The translations under genes and the position numbers were made by a program. This document shows, piece by piece, positions 1 through 10,502 of a stretch of 64,000 nucleotides of DNA. The first letter of the stretch is position 1; each line of letters starts with the position of its first letter. Source of the stretch: Streptomyces sp. ML-6 (GTDB lineage Bacteria > Actinomycetota > Actinomycetes > Streptomycetales > Streptomycetaceae); NCBI RefSeq assembly GCF_030116705.1, contig NZ_JAOTIK010000001.1, forward strand, positions 4,111,001-4,175,000, written 5' to 3'. The notes below the pieces were generated by a model, which saw only the letters and a list, made by a program, of their open reading frames with translations, was not told the origin of the DNA and did not search any database.

Positions 1-24
1 CAGTAGGACCGCCCGACGAACACG

Positions 25-58
25 AAGAAGCCCCCGGCCGGAAGGCCGGGGGCTTCTT
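25..58 (-). terminator. Terminator hairpin downstream of tRNA-Gly
   Basis: A 15-bp perfect stem (AAGAAGCCCCCGGCC pairing with its complement) closes a GGAA loop. It lies just 3' of the leftward tRNA-Gly and ends in a T-containing flank, so it most likely terminates that tRNA transcript. It could also work for a rightward transcript arriving from outside the window. Confidence 0.75.
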
Positions 59-67
59 GCTGAACCG

Positions 68-140
68 AGCGGACGACCAGGTTCGAACTGGCGACCTCAA
101 CCTTGGCAAGGTTGCGCTCTACCAACTGAGCTACGTCCGC
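68..140 (-). tRNA. tRNA-Gly (GCC)
   Basis: On the minus strand this folds as a 73-nt cloverleaf. The acceptor stem is GCGGACG/CGTCCGC with discriminator T, the D-arm contains AGCTCAGTTGGTAGAGC, the anticodon loop is TTGCCAA (anticodon GCC), and the T-arm contains GTTCGAA. No CCA is encoded. A near-identical tRNA-Gly(GCC) lies at 4292-4364. Confidence 0.95.
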
Positions 141-162
141 AAGCGCCGAAGCGCGAGAACCA

Positions 163-774
163 CTATACCCATCCCCGCTGCCGCGCGAGACGCACCGCGG
201 CATGCCGGTTCTCCACCCCGAGCTTCGAGACGGCCGCCGACAGGTAGTTCCGGACGGTCCCCTGCGACAGCGAGGCCCGCTCCGCGATCTCCGCGACGGG
301 TGCCCCGTCCGCCGCGAGTTCCAGCACCTCGGCCTCCCGGGCGGTCAGCGGAGAGTCCCCCGAGGAGATCGCGTCGGCCGCCAACTCCGGGTCCACGTAA
401 CGGTTTCCGGCATGCACGGTGCGGATGATCCCGGCGAGCTGACGGGCGCTGGCGGTCTTCGGGACGAAGGCCCGCACGCCTGCCGCCAGCGCCCGCTTGA
501 GGTGCCCGGGCCGGCCATGACTCGTCACGATCATCGTCCGGCAGTCGGGCAGTTCGGTCCGCAGCGATGTGGCGACACTCACACCGTCGGCGCCGGGCAT
601 CTCCAGGTCGAGGACCGCCACATCGGGCCGGTGGGCCCGCGCCATGGCCAGTGCCTCCGGTCCGCTCGCCGCCTCCGCGACCACCACGAGGTCGTCCTCC
701 AGGGCCAGCAGCGCGGCCAGCGCGCCCCGGATCAGGTGTTCGTCGTCGGCGAGCAGTACGCGCACGGCCGTCAT
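163..774 (-). CDS. NarL/LuxR-type response regulator (DesR-like)
   Basis: A 203-residue two-component response regulator. The N-terminal receiver domain has the acidic pair in LLADDEH, the phospho-acceptor aspartate at about D56 in VLDLEMPG, and a conserved lysine in FVPKTAS. The C-terminal LuxR helix-turn-helix (about residues 140-203) starts LTAREAEVL and contains SQGTVRNYLS. It is the last gene of an ATPase-permease-kinase-regulator operon. Its ATG overlaps the kinase stop as ATGA, which indicates translational coupling and fixes the start. By analogy with DesK/DesR and LiaRS-type systems, the kinase probably phosphorylates it and it then controls the adjoining ABC exporter. The stimulus is unknown. 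The 16-nt inverted repeat at 4124-4139 upstream of the operon is a candidate binding site. Confidence 0.9.
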   Translation of the reverse strand: MTAVRVLLADDEHLIRGALAALLALEDDLVVVAEAASGPEALAMARAHRPDVAVLDLEMPGADGVSVATSLRTELPDCRTMIVTSHGRPGHLKRALAAGVRAFVPKTASARQLAGIIRTVHAGNRYVDPELAADAISSGDSPLTAREAEVLELAADGAPVAEIAERASLSQGTVRNYLSAAVSKLGVENRHAAVRLARQRGWV

Positions 775-2150
775 CGTCGTCCCTCCTGGAGGGCGGTGGG
801 TGCCGCCAGTTCCGTTTCCGTCGCCGTTCCCGTGCCCGCTGCTCCCGGTCCCGCCCCCACCACTCCCGCTACCGCTCCCGCCGCTCCCGGCTTCGCGCGG
901 GACGGCGTCCGGTTCTCCGTGCCGGACAGCGGGATCGTCGCGGTGAGCCGGAACAGGCCGTTGCCCGCCGGGCCCGCGTCCAGCGAACCCTCCAGCGCGC
1001 GGAGTCGCTCCCGCAGCCCGGCCAGTCCGGAACCCCCGGTCCCGGTCCCAGCCCCGGAGTCGTCGGCCGCCCCGTCGTTCTCCACCTGGAGCACCACCTC
1101 GTCCGCCGAGGACCCGATCCGGATCGTGCAGCGGCGCGGATCGCCGTGCCGCAGCACATTGGTCGCCGCCTCCCGCACGACCCAGCCGAGCGCCGCCTGC
1201 ACGGGCGCGGGCAGTTCCCCGCCGGTGGTCCCCCGCACCTCGCACTCGATTCCGGCCGCGCTCAACACCCCGCGGGCCCCGGCCAGTTCCGTACTCAGAT
1301 CGGCCTCCCGGTAGCCCCGTACCACCTCGCGCACCTCCTGCTGCGAGGTACGGGCTATCCGCTGCACCTCGACCATCTGGTCCACCGCCTCCGGCCTGCC
1401 GCGCTGGGCCAGTTCCGCGGCCAGTTCGCTCTTCAGCGCGATCACGGCGAGATTGCGGCCCAGCACGTCGTGCAGGTCCCGGCCGAACCGCAGCCGCTCC
1501 TCGGCGACCGCGAGCCGGGCCTGCAGGTCCCGGGCCTCCTCGGCCTGCCACATCACGGCCAGGCTCCAGGCGCTGGGCCGTACGGAGACCAGGATGATCA
1601 AGCAGCTGAGGAGCACCGCCGACGCCACCCCGCCCAGCGGCCCGCCCCGCACCCCGACCGCGGCGAGGGAGCCGACGCCCAGCGCGGCGAGGGCGAGTGC
1701 CTGGAGCAGGAAGGTGCGGACCGGGACCAGCAGGGTCTGTGTCGTCGCGAACGCCGTCGGCATGTTGATGACCATGAGGAACAGTCCCGAGCCGTTCACC
1801 CCGTCCACCCCGACCAGTGCCACCAGCAGCCCCAGGCTCACCAGGATCAGTACCAGGGGCGGCAGTTGCCGACGCCGGGGGAAGACGGACGTACCGAGGT
1901 AGTGCCTGTACGCCGGCCGTATGTTGAGGCTGTTCAGCAGGCACTGCACCAGGCTCACGACCAGCAGGGCCAGGCCCAGGAACAGCGGCAGCGGCTCATG
2001 GCGGATGTCCGACTTGAAGGGGGCCACCTGCCACGCCAGGGTGAAGAACCAGGGCATCGTCGAAACGGTCACCCGCGAGTACAGATCGATCCGTTCCAGC
2101 CTGCTGCGCTGCTGCCAGCCGCGGCGCCAGCCCCGCACGAGCACCGACAC
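771..2150 (-). CDS. Sensor histidine kinase (HisKA_3 family, DesK-like)
   Basis: A 459-residue membrane sensor kinase. The first ~170 residues hold several hydrophobic segments typical of DesK-like sensors without a large extracellular domain. The dimerisation/phosphorylation helix carries the H-box FGRDLHDVLGRNL, and the ATPase domain shows an N-box (AATNVLRHG) and a glycine loop (SGLAGLRERL). The C-terminal ~60 residues are Ala/Gly/Thr-rich and probably disordered. The GTG at 2150 was chosen because a GGGGGGA ribosome-binding sequence precedes it. An upstream ATG at 2204 would overlap the permease gene and has no such site. It lies 13 nt after the permease stop and overlaps the regulator start by 4 nt, so the four genes form one operon. 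Confidence 0.88.
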   Translation of the reverse strand: MSVLVRGWRRGWQQRSRLERIDLYSRVTVSTMPWFFTLAWQVAPFKSDIRHEPLPLFLGLALLVVSLVQCLLNSLNIRPAYRHYLGTSVFPRRRQLPPLVLILVSLGLLVALVGVDGVNGSGLFLMVINMPTAFATTQTLLVPVRTFLLQALALAALGVGSLAAVGVRGGPLGGVASAVLLSCLIILVSVRPSAWSLAVMWQAEEARDLQARLAVAEERLRFGRDLHDVLGRNLAVIALKSELAAELAQRGRPEAVDQMVEVQRIARTSQQEVREVVRGYREADLSTELAGARGVLSAAGIECEVRGTTGGELPAPVQAALGWVVREAATNVLRHGDPRRCTIRIGSSADEVVLQVENDGAADDSGAGTGTGGSGLAGLRERLRALEGSLDAGPAGNGLFRLTATIPLSGTENRTPSRAKPGAAGAVAGVVGAGPGAAGTGTATETELAAPTALQEGRR

Positions 2151-2163
2151 GGCACGTCCCCCC

Positions 2164-3018
2164 TCAGCGTCGCGGTTCCCAGCGGAACCAACGCTGCACA
2201 GCAAACACGGCGAACGCGGTCCAGGCCAGCCCCGTCAGAGCGGCCACCAGCAGGTCGGACCCCTCGGCCCCGCCCAGCCAGCCCGACCGGACGAGCGTCA
2301 TCGCCCCGGTCACCGGCAGCAGTTCGCACACGGCCGCCACCCGGTCGGGCATGACCTCCAGCGGTACGAAGAGCCCCGAGCCCATCATCGAGACGAGGAA
2401 CAGCGGGAGGGTGGTGAGCTGCGAGGTCTGCACGGTACGGGTGACCGTCGAGGTGGCCCCGGCCAGCGCCGTCAGCAGCACCACGCCCAGCAGCAGCCCC
2501 GCCAGGAGCAGGTCGGGCCGCTTCGGCGCGGCGAGGTCGAAGAAGACCGTCCCGGCCACGATGATCACCACGATCTGGGCCAGGGCCAGCGCGACCGACG
2601 GCAGCGCGGTCCCGACGAGGATCTCCCGGTCGGTGACCTCGCCGGTGCGCAGCCGCTTGAGGACCAGGTCCTCGCGCCGGGCCACGTACGACGAGACCAT
2701 GTTCATGTAGACGGCCTGGATCAGCACGATGCCGATGCCACCGGTGAGCGCCGCTCCGGCGATGCTCAGCCCGGTCCCGTCGAGAAGGGACGGCTTGAGC
2801 GTCGACTTCATCGCCAGGACCATGGCGGCGGGCATCAGCAGCGCCACGAAGACGGCCGTCCGGTTGCGGGCGAGCAGGGTGACCTCGGCGCGTCCGAGGG
2901 CGGTCAGCCGGTCCCGGACCGTGGTGGTCGCCGCCCGCCCCGGCCCGGCCGGGGCGCCCGCCGCGGTGGTGGTTCCGGTCTTCGTCCCGGGGGTGCCGCC
3001 GGTCGTCGTGGTCGTCAT
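2164..3018 (-). CDS. ABC-2 type transporter permease
   Basis: A 284-residue integral membrane protein with about six predicted transmembrane segments after a low-complexity Thr/Gly-rich N-terminus. It is the membrane half of the ABC-2 exporter whose ATPase is encoded immediately upstream. The ATG at 3018 overlaps the ATPase stop as ATGA. Conserved-looking features include the VLKRLRTGEV cytoplasmic turn after the second segment and the GLFVPLEVMP loop, both typical of ABC-2 drug or lipid exporters. The substrate cannot be read from the sequence. Drug or cell-envelope-stress export is the usual role of such exporters when linked to a NarL-type two-component system. Confidence 0.85.
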   Translation of the reverse strand: MTTTTTGGTPGTKTGTTTAAGAPAGPGRAATTTVRDRLTALGRAEVTLLARNRTAVFVALLMPAAMVLAMKSTLKPSLLDGTGLSIAGAALTGGIGIVLIQAVYMNMVSSYVARREDLVLKRLRTGEVTDREILVGTALPSVALALAQIVVIIVAGTVFFDLAAPKRPDLLLAGLLLGVVLLTALAGATSTVTRTVQTSQLTTLPLFLVSMMGSGLFVPLEVMPDRVAAVCELLPVTGAMTLVRSGWLGGAEGSDLLVAALTGLAWTAFAVFAVQRWFRWEPRR

Positions 3019-4067
3019 CGCACGGCCGCCTTTCCGTTCTCCGTCGCGCTCCGCGCGATGTCGAGGAATGCTTCTTCGAGGGAGGCCGACCGGGCGTCGA
3101 GGCCGATCAGCCGGATGTCCGACTGCCTCGCCCAGGTCAGCAGTTCGTCCAGGGACTCCTGCAGCCGGTGGGTGCGGATCTCGATCCGGCCCCCCTCGGC
3201 GGCGGCCTGCAGCGTCAGCGGAATCCGTGCCGCCGGGACCCCGTCGGGCAGGGTGAACCGGATGCGGGAGGGACGTGCGGCCGTCACGTCGGCGGTGGTG
3301 CCCGCCGTCACGATCCGCCCCCGGTGCATGATCGCCAGCCGGTCGGCGAGCGTCTCGGCCTCTTCCAGGTAGTGCGTGGTGAGCAGGACGGTGGTGCCTC
3401 CGGCGCGCAGCTCGCGCACCAGCTTCCAGGTCTCGCGCCGTCCCTCGGCGTCGAGCCCGGTGGTCGGCTCGTCCAGGAACAGCACCTCGGGCCGGCCGAG
3501 CAGGGCCAGTGCCAGGTCGAGGCGGCGCCGCTCGCCTCCGGAGAGCTGCTTGACCCGCACCCGGGCCCGGTGGGAGAGCCCGACCAGTTCCAGGGCCTCG
3601 CCGGTCGGCCGGGCACCGCTGGTGCACCCCGCCCACATCCGTACGGTCTCGGTGACCGTCAGGTCGGAGGGGAAGCCGCCCTCCTGGAGCATCACCCCGA
3701 TCCGCGGCCGGACGAGGGCGCGCTCGCGGAACGGGTCGTGGCCCAGCACCCGGATCGCGCCGGCGTCGGGCGCGGCCAGGCCCTCCAGCAGTTCGACGGT
3801 GGAGGTCTTCCCGGCGCCGTTCGTGCCGAGCAGGGCGAAGAGCTCGCCGCGCCCCACGGAGAAGGAGACACCGGCCACGGCCTCGAAGCCGCCCGTGTAG
3901 CTGCGGTGCACGCCGTCGACCTCGATGACGGGATCGGCCACGGGAACGACGGGGGAGCCGGCCACCGGACCGGTCGTGGAATCGGCCAGGGGGGCGGTCA
4001 CGGGGTCGGTCCCGGGATCGGCCGCGGTGCCGCCCGGGCGGTCGCTGGGAATCTCGTCGCTGGTCAT
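3015..4067 (-). CDS. ABC transporter ATP-binding protein
   Basis: A 350-residue ATPase with Walker A (LGTNGAGKTS), the signature motif (QLSGGERRRLDLA), Walker B (VLFLDEPTTGLD) and a switch histidine (TTHYLEEAE). The C-terminal ~80 residues are the accessory region seen in DrrA/NodI-type exporters. The N-terminal ~45 residues are a Pro/Asp/Thr-rich low-complexity extension not normally present. It is the first gene of the leftward operon and pairs with the permease that overlaps its stop by 4 nt. Two tRNA-Gly genes lie upstream on the same strand, separated from it by a terminator. Confidence 0.9.
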   Translation of the reverse strand: MTSDEIPSDRPGGTAADPGTDPVTAPLADSTTGPVAGSPVVPVADPVIEVDGVHRSYTGGFEAVAGVSFSVGRGELFALLGTNGAGKTSTVELLEGLAAPDAGAIRVLGHDPFRERALVRPRIGVMLQEGGFPSDLTVTETVRMWAGCTSGARPTGEALELVGLSHRARVRVKQLSGGERRRLDLALALLGRPEVLFLDEPTTGLDAEGRRETWKLVRELRAGGTTVLLTTHYLEEAETLADRLAIMHRGRIVTAGTTADVTAARPSRIRFTLPDGVPAARIPLTLQAAAEGGRIEIRTHRLQESLDELLTWARQSDIRLIGLDARSASLEEAFLDIARSATENGKAAVR

Positions 4068-4123
4068 GTGCCCAGACTCCCGCCGGCTCGGCGCCGCGCT
4101 CAGTGCGGGCTGTCACCACTGCA

Positions 4124-4139
4124 CATGACAAACGTCATG
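4124..4139. promoter_or_regulatory. Candidate operator of the ABC/two-component operon
   Basis: CATGAC-AAAC-GTCATG is a perfect 6-bp inverted repeat with a 4-bp spacer, about 57 bp upstream of the ATPase start. Dyads of this shape and position are typical response-regulator sites, so the co-encoded LuxR-type regulator is the obvious candidate. This is inference from position and symmetry only. Confidence 0.45.
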
Positions 4140-4140
4140 G

Positions 4141-4220
4141 AGCGGCCCTCAGCGGTTTTCGGCGGTCCTCAGCGGTCTTCGACGGTCCGAGCGGTCCTCA
4201 GAGATCTTCGGCGGTCCTCG
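4141..4220. repeat. 10-bp tandem repeat array, consensus near GCGGTCCTCR
   Basis: About eight imperfect copies of a 10-bp unit (for example AGCGGCCCTC, AGCGGTTTTC, GGCGGTCCTC, AGCGGTCTTC) lie head to tail between the ABC operon and the tRNA-Gly terminator. One copy is out of phase. No ORF is supported here. Confidence 0.75.
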
Positions 4221-4244
4221 ACGATGAGAGGAGAGGAATACGGC

Positions 4245-4276
4245 GAAGGCCCCGGTCGAAATCGACCAGGGCCTTC
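4245..4276 (-). terminator. Terminator of the tRNA-Gly transcript
   Basis: GAAGGCCC...GGTCGA pairs with TCGACC...GGGCCTTC in a near-perfect 15-bp stem 16 nt beyond the 3' end of the tRNA-Gly at 4292-4364. It stops leftward transcription before the ABC operon. Confidence 0.75.
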
Positions 4277-4291
4277 AAAAATCCGATCAAG

Positions 4292-4364
4292 AGCGGACGA
4301 CGAGATTCGAACTCGCGACCCTCACCTTGGCAAGGTGATGCTCTACCAACTGAGCCACGTCCGC
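4292..4364 (-). tRNA. tRNA-Gly (GCC)
   Basis: A 73-nt cloverleaf on the minus strand with acceptor GCGGACG/CGTCCGC, anticodon loop TTGCCAA (GCC), T-loop TTCGAAT and discriminator T, without encoded CCA. It shares its acceptor stem with the tRNA at 68-140 but differs in the anticodon and T stems. Confidence 0.95.
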
Positions 4365-4459
4365 ATTGCTGCCGCTCATTGTACTCCGGAAGGAGCTCTC
4401 CGTGCGGTGCGAGCAACACTCTACCCGATCCACCGGAGTGGTCGTCGAGAGCGATGCAG

Positions 4460-4531
4460 AGCGGGTGACAGGAATTGCACACTGCGCCTTCCCCCTGGAA
4501 GGGGGATGTTCTGCTACTGAACTACACCCGC
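4460..4531 (-). tRNA. tRNA-Gly (TCC)
   Basis: A 72-nt cloverleaf on the minus strand with acceptor GCGGGTG/CACCCGC, anticodon stem TCCCC/GGGGA with loop CTTCCAG (anticodon TCC), and T-loop TGCAATT. It lies upstream of the GCC isoacceptor, so the two probably form one glycine tRNA transcript. Confidence 0.93.
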
Positions 4532-4820
4532 ACGCTGCTCGGGGTTCGGCTTTTCGGCCTTGCCCCTCGGCGTGCTCCAGACTTTAGCCGACCTGCGGGG
4601 GTGTAGCGCAAGTCGGTGCCCGTGCGGTGTTGTCGAGGGGTGCTCCGGACGGCCCCGGAAAGGCGTTCCGCCCGGTCCGGGCCGGTGGCGCGACCGGGCA
4701 GGGGGTGCTGCCGGATCGGTGGCACGACCGGGCAGGGGGCGACCGGCCGCCGTCCGGGCCGGGGCGCGACGCCCCGTCACCCGGGAGACGGCGCCGGGCC
4801 GGGGCGCCGGGCGCCCAGGC

Positions 4821-5156
4821 TCAACTCGCTTCGCGGAACGCCTCGTAGACCTTCTTCGGGATGCGGCCGCGGGCCGGCACGTCCATCCGGTGGGAGCGGG
4901 CCCAGGCCCGTACGGCCGCCGGGTCGGGAGCGAGCGACGTGTGCCGGTACGCCACGGGCTTCTTGCCGTGCCTGCCGCCGCCGGTCTGCTTCCGGCCGGC
5001 CGCCATGTACGGCGCGAGGGCCTTGCGCAGTTTCTTGGCATTGGACGGATTGAGGTCGATCTCGTACGACTTCCCGTCCAGGGCGAACGTGACCGTTTCC
5101 GCCGCTGCTCCCCCGTCGATGTCGTCGAAGAGCGTGACCACTACGCGTTGAGCCAC
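4821..5156 (-). CDS. lsrL: Lsr2-family nucleoid-associated protein (LsrL position)
   Basis: A 111-residue H-NS-like xenogeneic silencer of the Lsr2 family. The N-terminal dimerisation domain starts AQRVVVTLFDDIDGG and continues through the YEIDLNPSNAKKLRKAL region. The C-terminal DNA-binding domain contains RAWARSHRMDVPARGRIP, where the RGR turn inserts into AT-rich minor grooves, and ends KVYEAFREAS. The GTG at 5156 is supported by an AGGAAAGGA sequence nine bases upstream. Streptomyces usually encode two such proteins. The copy beside purS corresponds, from memory, to LsrL rather than to Lsr2 proper near clpC. It is transcribed divergently from purSQL across an AT-rich intergenic region that could itself be an Lsr2/LsrL target. 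Confidence 0.88.
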   Translation of the reverse strand: MAQRVVVTLFDDIDGGAAAETVTFALDGKSYEIDLNPSNAKKLRKALAPYMAAGRKQTGGGRHGKKPVAYRHTSLAPDPAAVRAWARSHRMDVPARGRIPKKVYEAFREAS

Positions 5157-5547
5157 GGATATCGGTCCTTTCCTGCGGCGCCGGCGCTTCTGCTGCGAAC
5201 CGATGCCGGCCTGCTGACTGCCAGGGCCTGTCCGGCGGATACGGGGCCGACGGTTGTCGGCCGTTTAGGGGCAATGCTGCATTCCCCGGTAATCATTTGT
5301 ACAGCGGTGGGCACCGCATTGTGAAGCCCACCCAATTACATCCGCGTGTCAGCCTTCTATGTGTGCTGATGGTGAGGATTTTTTTTGCAGGACTTTCCCC
5401 ATCCGTTGTCACCGATATCTCGACGTGATCCGGGAGCTGTGATATCTACTCGCGTAGAATTTCCGGCCAGGTACGCTGAAGGGACCTGCGGGGGTCTGGG
5501 GAGCCCCCCCGGAGAAACAGCCGCACCACACCAAACCGGGAGTGCCA
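5157..5547. other. Divergent lsrL/purS intergenic region
   Basis: This 391-bp gap separates the divergent lsrL and purS genes. Roughly 5265-5470 is far richer in A and T than its surroundings and includes an eight-T run near 5380. A small dyad TCTAC-TCGC-GTAGA lies at 5445-5458, and its right arm overlaps TAGAAT, a plausible -10 box for purS. No coding sequence is supported. The mix of AT-richness and dyads suggests promoters for both genes. Confidence 0.5.
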
Positions 5548-5808
5548 GTGGCACGCGTCGTAGTCGACGTCATGCTCAAGCCCGAGATCCTCGACCCGCA
5601 GGGACAGGCGGTGCAGCGCGCACTGCCCCGTCTCGGCTTCGAGGGAATCGCGGACGTACGTCAGGGAAAGCGTTTCGAGCTCGAGGTCGAGGGGCCGGTC
5701 GACGAAGCCGCCCTCGGCCGCATTCACGAGATGGCCGAGACTTTCCTCGCCAACACCGTCATCGAGGACTTCACCGTGAAGGTGGAGAAGGCCGAGGAGT
5801 CGAAGTGA
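5548..5808 (+). CDS. purS: Phosphoribosylformylglycinamidine synthase subunit PurS
   Basis: An 86-residue small subunit of FGAM synthase, which with PurQ and PurL converts FGAR to FGAM in the fourth step of purine synthesis. The sequence ([18 protein letters not shown], the [15 protein letters not shown] strand, NTVIEDF near the end) spans the whole family length. GTG at 5548 was preferred over the in-frame GTG at 5542 because GGGAG lies six bases before it and abuts the earlier one. The stop overlaps the purQ start as GTGA. It is the first gene of purS-purQ-purL. Confidence 0.93.
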   Translation: MARVVVDVMLKPEILDPQGQAVQRALPRLGFEGIADVRQGKRFELEVEGPVDEAALGRIHEMAETFLANTVIEDFTVKVEKAEESK

Positions 5809-6481
5809 CTGCTCGTATCGGAGTCGTCACCTTTCCCGGCACGCTCGACGACCAGGACAGCCTGAGGGCCGTACGGGTCGCGGGCGCCGAACCCGTATCG
5901 CTGTGGCACCGCGACAAGGACCTGCACCAGGTCGACGCGGTCATTCTGGCGGGCGGCTTCTCCTACGGCGACTATCTGCGGGCGGGTGCCATCTCCCGCT
6001 TCTCGCCGGTCATGGAGACCGTCATCGATCAGGCGAAGGCGGGGATGCCGGTCCTCGGTATCTGCAACGGCTTCCAGATCCTGACCGAGGCGCACCTGCT
6101 GCCCGGCGCGATGCTGCGCAACAACCACCTGCACTTCATCTGCCGCGACCAGAAGCTGCGCGTCGAGAACGCGGAGACCGCCTGGACCTCGGACTACTCC
6201 GCGGGCCAGGAGATCTCCGTACCGCTCAAGAACATGGAGGGGCGTTACGTCGCCGACGAGCGGGTGCTCGACGAGCTGGAGGCGGAGGGCCGGGTCGCCT
6301 TCCGCTACCTGGACGTGAACCCCAACGGCTCGCTGCGCGACATCGCCGGCATCACCAACGCCGCGGGCAATGTCGTCGGCCTGATGCCGCACCCGGAGCA
6401 CGCCGTCGAGCCGCTGATCGGAACCGGCCGCACCGACGGCCTCGGGTTCTTCACCTCGATCATCAAGAAGCTGGTCAACGC

Positions 6482-6485
<4 letters not shown>
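5805..6485 (+). CDS. purQ: Phosphoribosylformylglycinamidine synthase subunit PurQ (glutaminase)
   Basis: A 226-residue class I glutamine amidotransferase that supplies ammonia to PurL. The nucleophile cysteine is in [10 protein letters not shown] (about C88), and the His/Glu of the triad are in [12 protein letters not shown] near the C-terminus. [13 protein letters not shown] is the family loop. The GTG start is set by the 4-nt overlap with purS, and the stop overlaps the purL ATG by 4 nt, which suits fixed-stoichiometry synthesis of a three-subunit enzyme. Confidence 0.95.
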
Positions 6486-8731
<2,246 letters not shown>

Positions 8732-8766
8732 CGACGACCTGTCCGTGGGGACGGTCCGTGCGTGCC

Positions 8767-8804
8767 GGGGACGGTCCCGCCCATCCGTGGGCGGGACCGT
8801 CCCC
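8767..8804 (+). terminator. Terminator of purSQL
   Basis: A 17-bp perfect stem, GGGGACGGTCCCGCCCA with its complement, closes a TCCG loop. There is no long U-tract, as is common in Streptomyces. Confidence 0.8.
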
Positions 8805-8967
8805 GTGTGGGCGGGGCGTACGGTACGCGTCACGCGACCGTCGGCGCGGCCCGCCGGCAGGACGGGGCTCCCTTCCCGGGCGGCTCGGCACCTTCGTGCC
8901 CGGCAGCACCACGACTCATAAAATTATATTCGGTCAAGAATTAATCCAAGCTCAACTTTCATCCTGG

Positions 8968-8973
8968 TACAGT
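8968..8973 (+). promoter_or_regulatory. -10 box TACAGT for a leaderless TetR-family gene
   Basis: TACAGT ends six bases before the ATG at 8980, with no ribosome-binding sequence between. That is the geometry of a leaderless Streptomyces transcript. The ~45 bp upstream is unusually AT-rich (around ATAAAATTATATTC) and probably holds the -35 box and an operator. Confidence 0.5.
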
Positions 8974-8979
8974 GCCGCC

Positions 8980-9618
8980 ATGACCGAGGGGATGAGCCTG
9001 CGCGAGCGCAAGAAGCGCCAGACGCGCCACCGTCTGCTGGCCGCGGCCACCGAACTCTTCGCCGAGCGCGGCTTCGACCAGGTCTCGGTCGCCGAGATCG
9101 CCGAGGCCGCCGAGGTGTCGAAGATGACGGTCTTCAACTACTTCGCGAGCAAGGAGGACCTGGTCCTCGCGCCGATGGAGGAGCACGTCGGCGACGTCGC
9201 GCGGGTGGTACGGGACCGGGCGCCCGGCGAGTCCGCCCTGGCCGCCGTGCGCACCCAGTTCCTGGAGGCGATGGAGCGCCGCGACCCCTCGGTCGGGATG
9301 AGCGACCTGCCGATGGTGCTGGAGGTGCGCCGGCTGATCCAGGAGACCCCGGCGCTGCTGATCAGGGCCCACTCGTTCGCCATGCGCTCCTTCGAGCTGC
9401 TCGCCGAGGTCCTGGTCGAGGAGGGGCAGGAGCCGCCGATCGCCCGGATCGCGGCGGCCCAGCTGATCAGCACCCGCAACTCGCTGATACAGGCGAACCA
9501 GCTGCGGCTGCTGGCGGGCGAGCGCGCCGACGCGATCGCCCCGGAAGCCGCCGAGCTGGCCGAGCGCGGCTTCGGCCTCCTGGCCGGCGGACTGGGCGAC
9601 TTCGCGATTCGGAACTGA
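8980..9618 (+). CDS. TetR/AcrR-family transcriptional regulator
   Basis: A 212-residue repressor-type regulator. The N-terminal helix-turn-helix (about residues 10-55) runs from RERKKRQTRHRLL through FAERGFDQVSVAEIA to EVSKMTVFNYFASKEDLV, the classical TetR DNA-binding domain. The C-terminal ligand-binding domain is all-helical and gives no clue to the ligand. The ATG at 8980 is supported by the leaderless -10 geometry. ATG at 8992 is in frame, but its G-rich sequence is too close to act as a binding site. It lies between the two purine loci and is followed by an isomerase-family gene. Confidence 0.85.
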   Translation: MTEGMSLRERKKRQTRHRLLAAATELFAERGFDQVSVAEIAEAAEVSKMTVFNYFASKEDLVLAPMEEHVGDVARVVRDRAPGESALAAVRTQFLEAMERRDPSVGMSDLPMVLEVRRLIQETPALLIRAHSFAMRSFELLAEVLVEEGQEPPIARIAAAQLISTRNSLIQANQLRLLAGERADAIAPEAAELAERGFGLLAGGLGDFAIRN

Positions 9619-9701
9619 GCCGACGACCGACGGTCCACCACCGCCGCCCACCGACCGCCGACCGCCGATCGGGGCGCCGGGCAGGCCGTAGGCTCCTGGG
9701 C

Positions 9702-10502
9702 ATGCCGCCGTCCCGGAAACGCGCCCGCCGCTACGACCCGGCCCGGACCCGCAGCGCGGTCCTGGCGCAGTTCGCCCACGTCCGCGGGGCCGTCCGCACC
9801 CTGACGCCCGAGCAGCTCGCCCTGCCGACCCGGCTCGGCGACTGGACCGTGCGCGAACTGGCCGTGCACCTGACCATGGGGCTCTCGCACCTCACCCGGA
9901 GCCTGGAGCTGCCGCCGCCCGCCGCGGCCGGGCCCGATCCGGAACTCCTCGACTGGCCGTTCTCGACCGCGGACCGGGCCGCCCCCATCGCCGACGGCAC
10001 CCGGGAGCTCGCCGCGGCGACCCCGGACCTGGACGCGCTGTACGAGGAGGTCACCGGGCGGTTCGAGGAGCTGGTGCCCGACGTTCCCGACGACCGGCTG
10101 CTGTCGGTCCCGGCGGGCACGATGCGGCTGACCGACTTCCTCGTCACCCGTACCGTCGAGCTCGTCGTGCACACCGACGACCTGAACGAGGCGACCGGCC
10201 TCGACGTCCCGTACGACCGGCAGGCGCTCGCCGCCTGCACCCGGCTGCTCGCCGACGCCCTCGCCCGGAAGGCGCCGGGCGGCTCGGTCGAGGTGCGCGT
10301 CCCGCCGTTCGCCGTGGTCCAGTGCGTGCAGGGCCCCAAGCACACGCGCGGTACGCCGCCCAACGTCGTCGAGACCGACCCGCTCACCTGGATCGGGCTC
10401 GCCACCGGCCGTACGCGGTGGGCGCGGGCCCTCGACGCCGCCAAGCTCTCCGCGAGCGGCGAACGGGCCGACCTCGAAGCCCTCCTGCCCCTGATGGGCT
10501 GA
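9702..10502 (+). CDS. Maleylpyruvate isomerase/mycothiol-dependent enzyme family protein
   Basis: A 266-residue member of the MDMPI/DinB-like four-helix family. Candidate metal ligands are the histidine in TVRELAVHLTMG and the glutamate and histidine in RTVELVVHTDDL, which match the H-E-H pattern of mycothiol-dependent maleylpyruvate isomerase. The C-terminal ~90 residues (from about CTRLLADALARK) resemble the sterol-carrier-like second domain of this family. Actinobacteria hold many paralogues and the substrate is not evident. It follows the TetR gene by 83 bp in the same direction. Confidence 0.75.
   Translation: MPPSRKRARRYDPARTRSAVLAQFAHVRGAVRTLTPEQLALPTRLGDWTVRELAVHLTMGLSHLTRSLELPPPAAAGPDPELLDWPFSTADRAAPIADGTRELAAATPDLDALYEEVTGRFEELVPDVPDDRLLSVPAGTMRLTDFLVTRTVELVVHTDDLNEATGLDVPYDRQALAACTRLLADALARKAPGGSVEVRVPPFAVVQCVQGPKHTRGTPPNVVETDPLTWIGLATGRTRWARALDAAKLSASGERADLEALLPLMG

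Noticed and set aside
202..2354. Long plus-strand open frames over the two-component genes
   Set aside because: They are antisense to clear kinase and regulator genes and encode Arg/Pro-rich sequence; GC-rich DNA keeps such shadow frames open.
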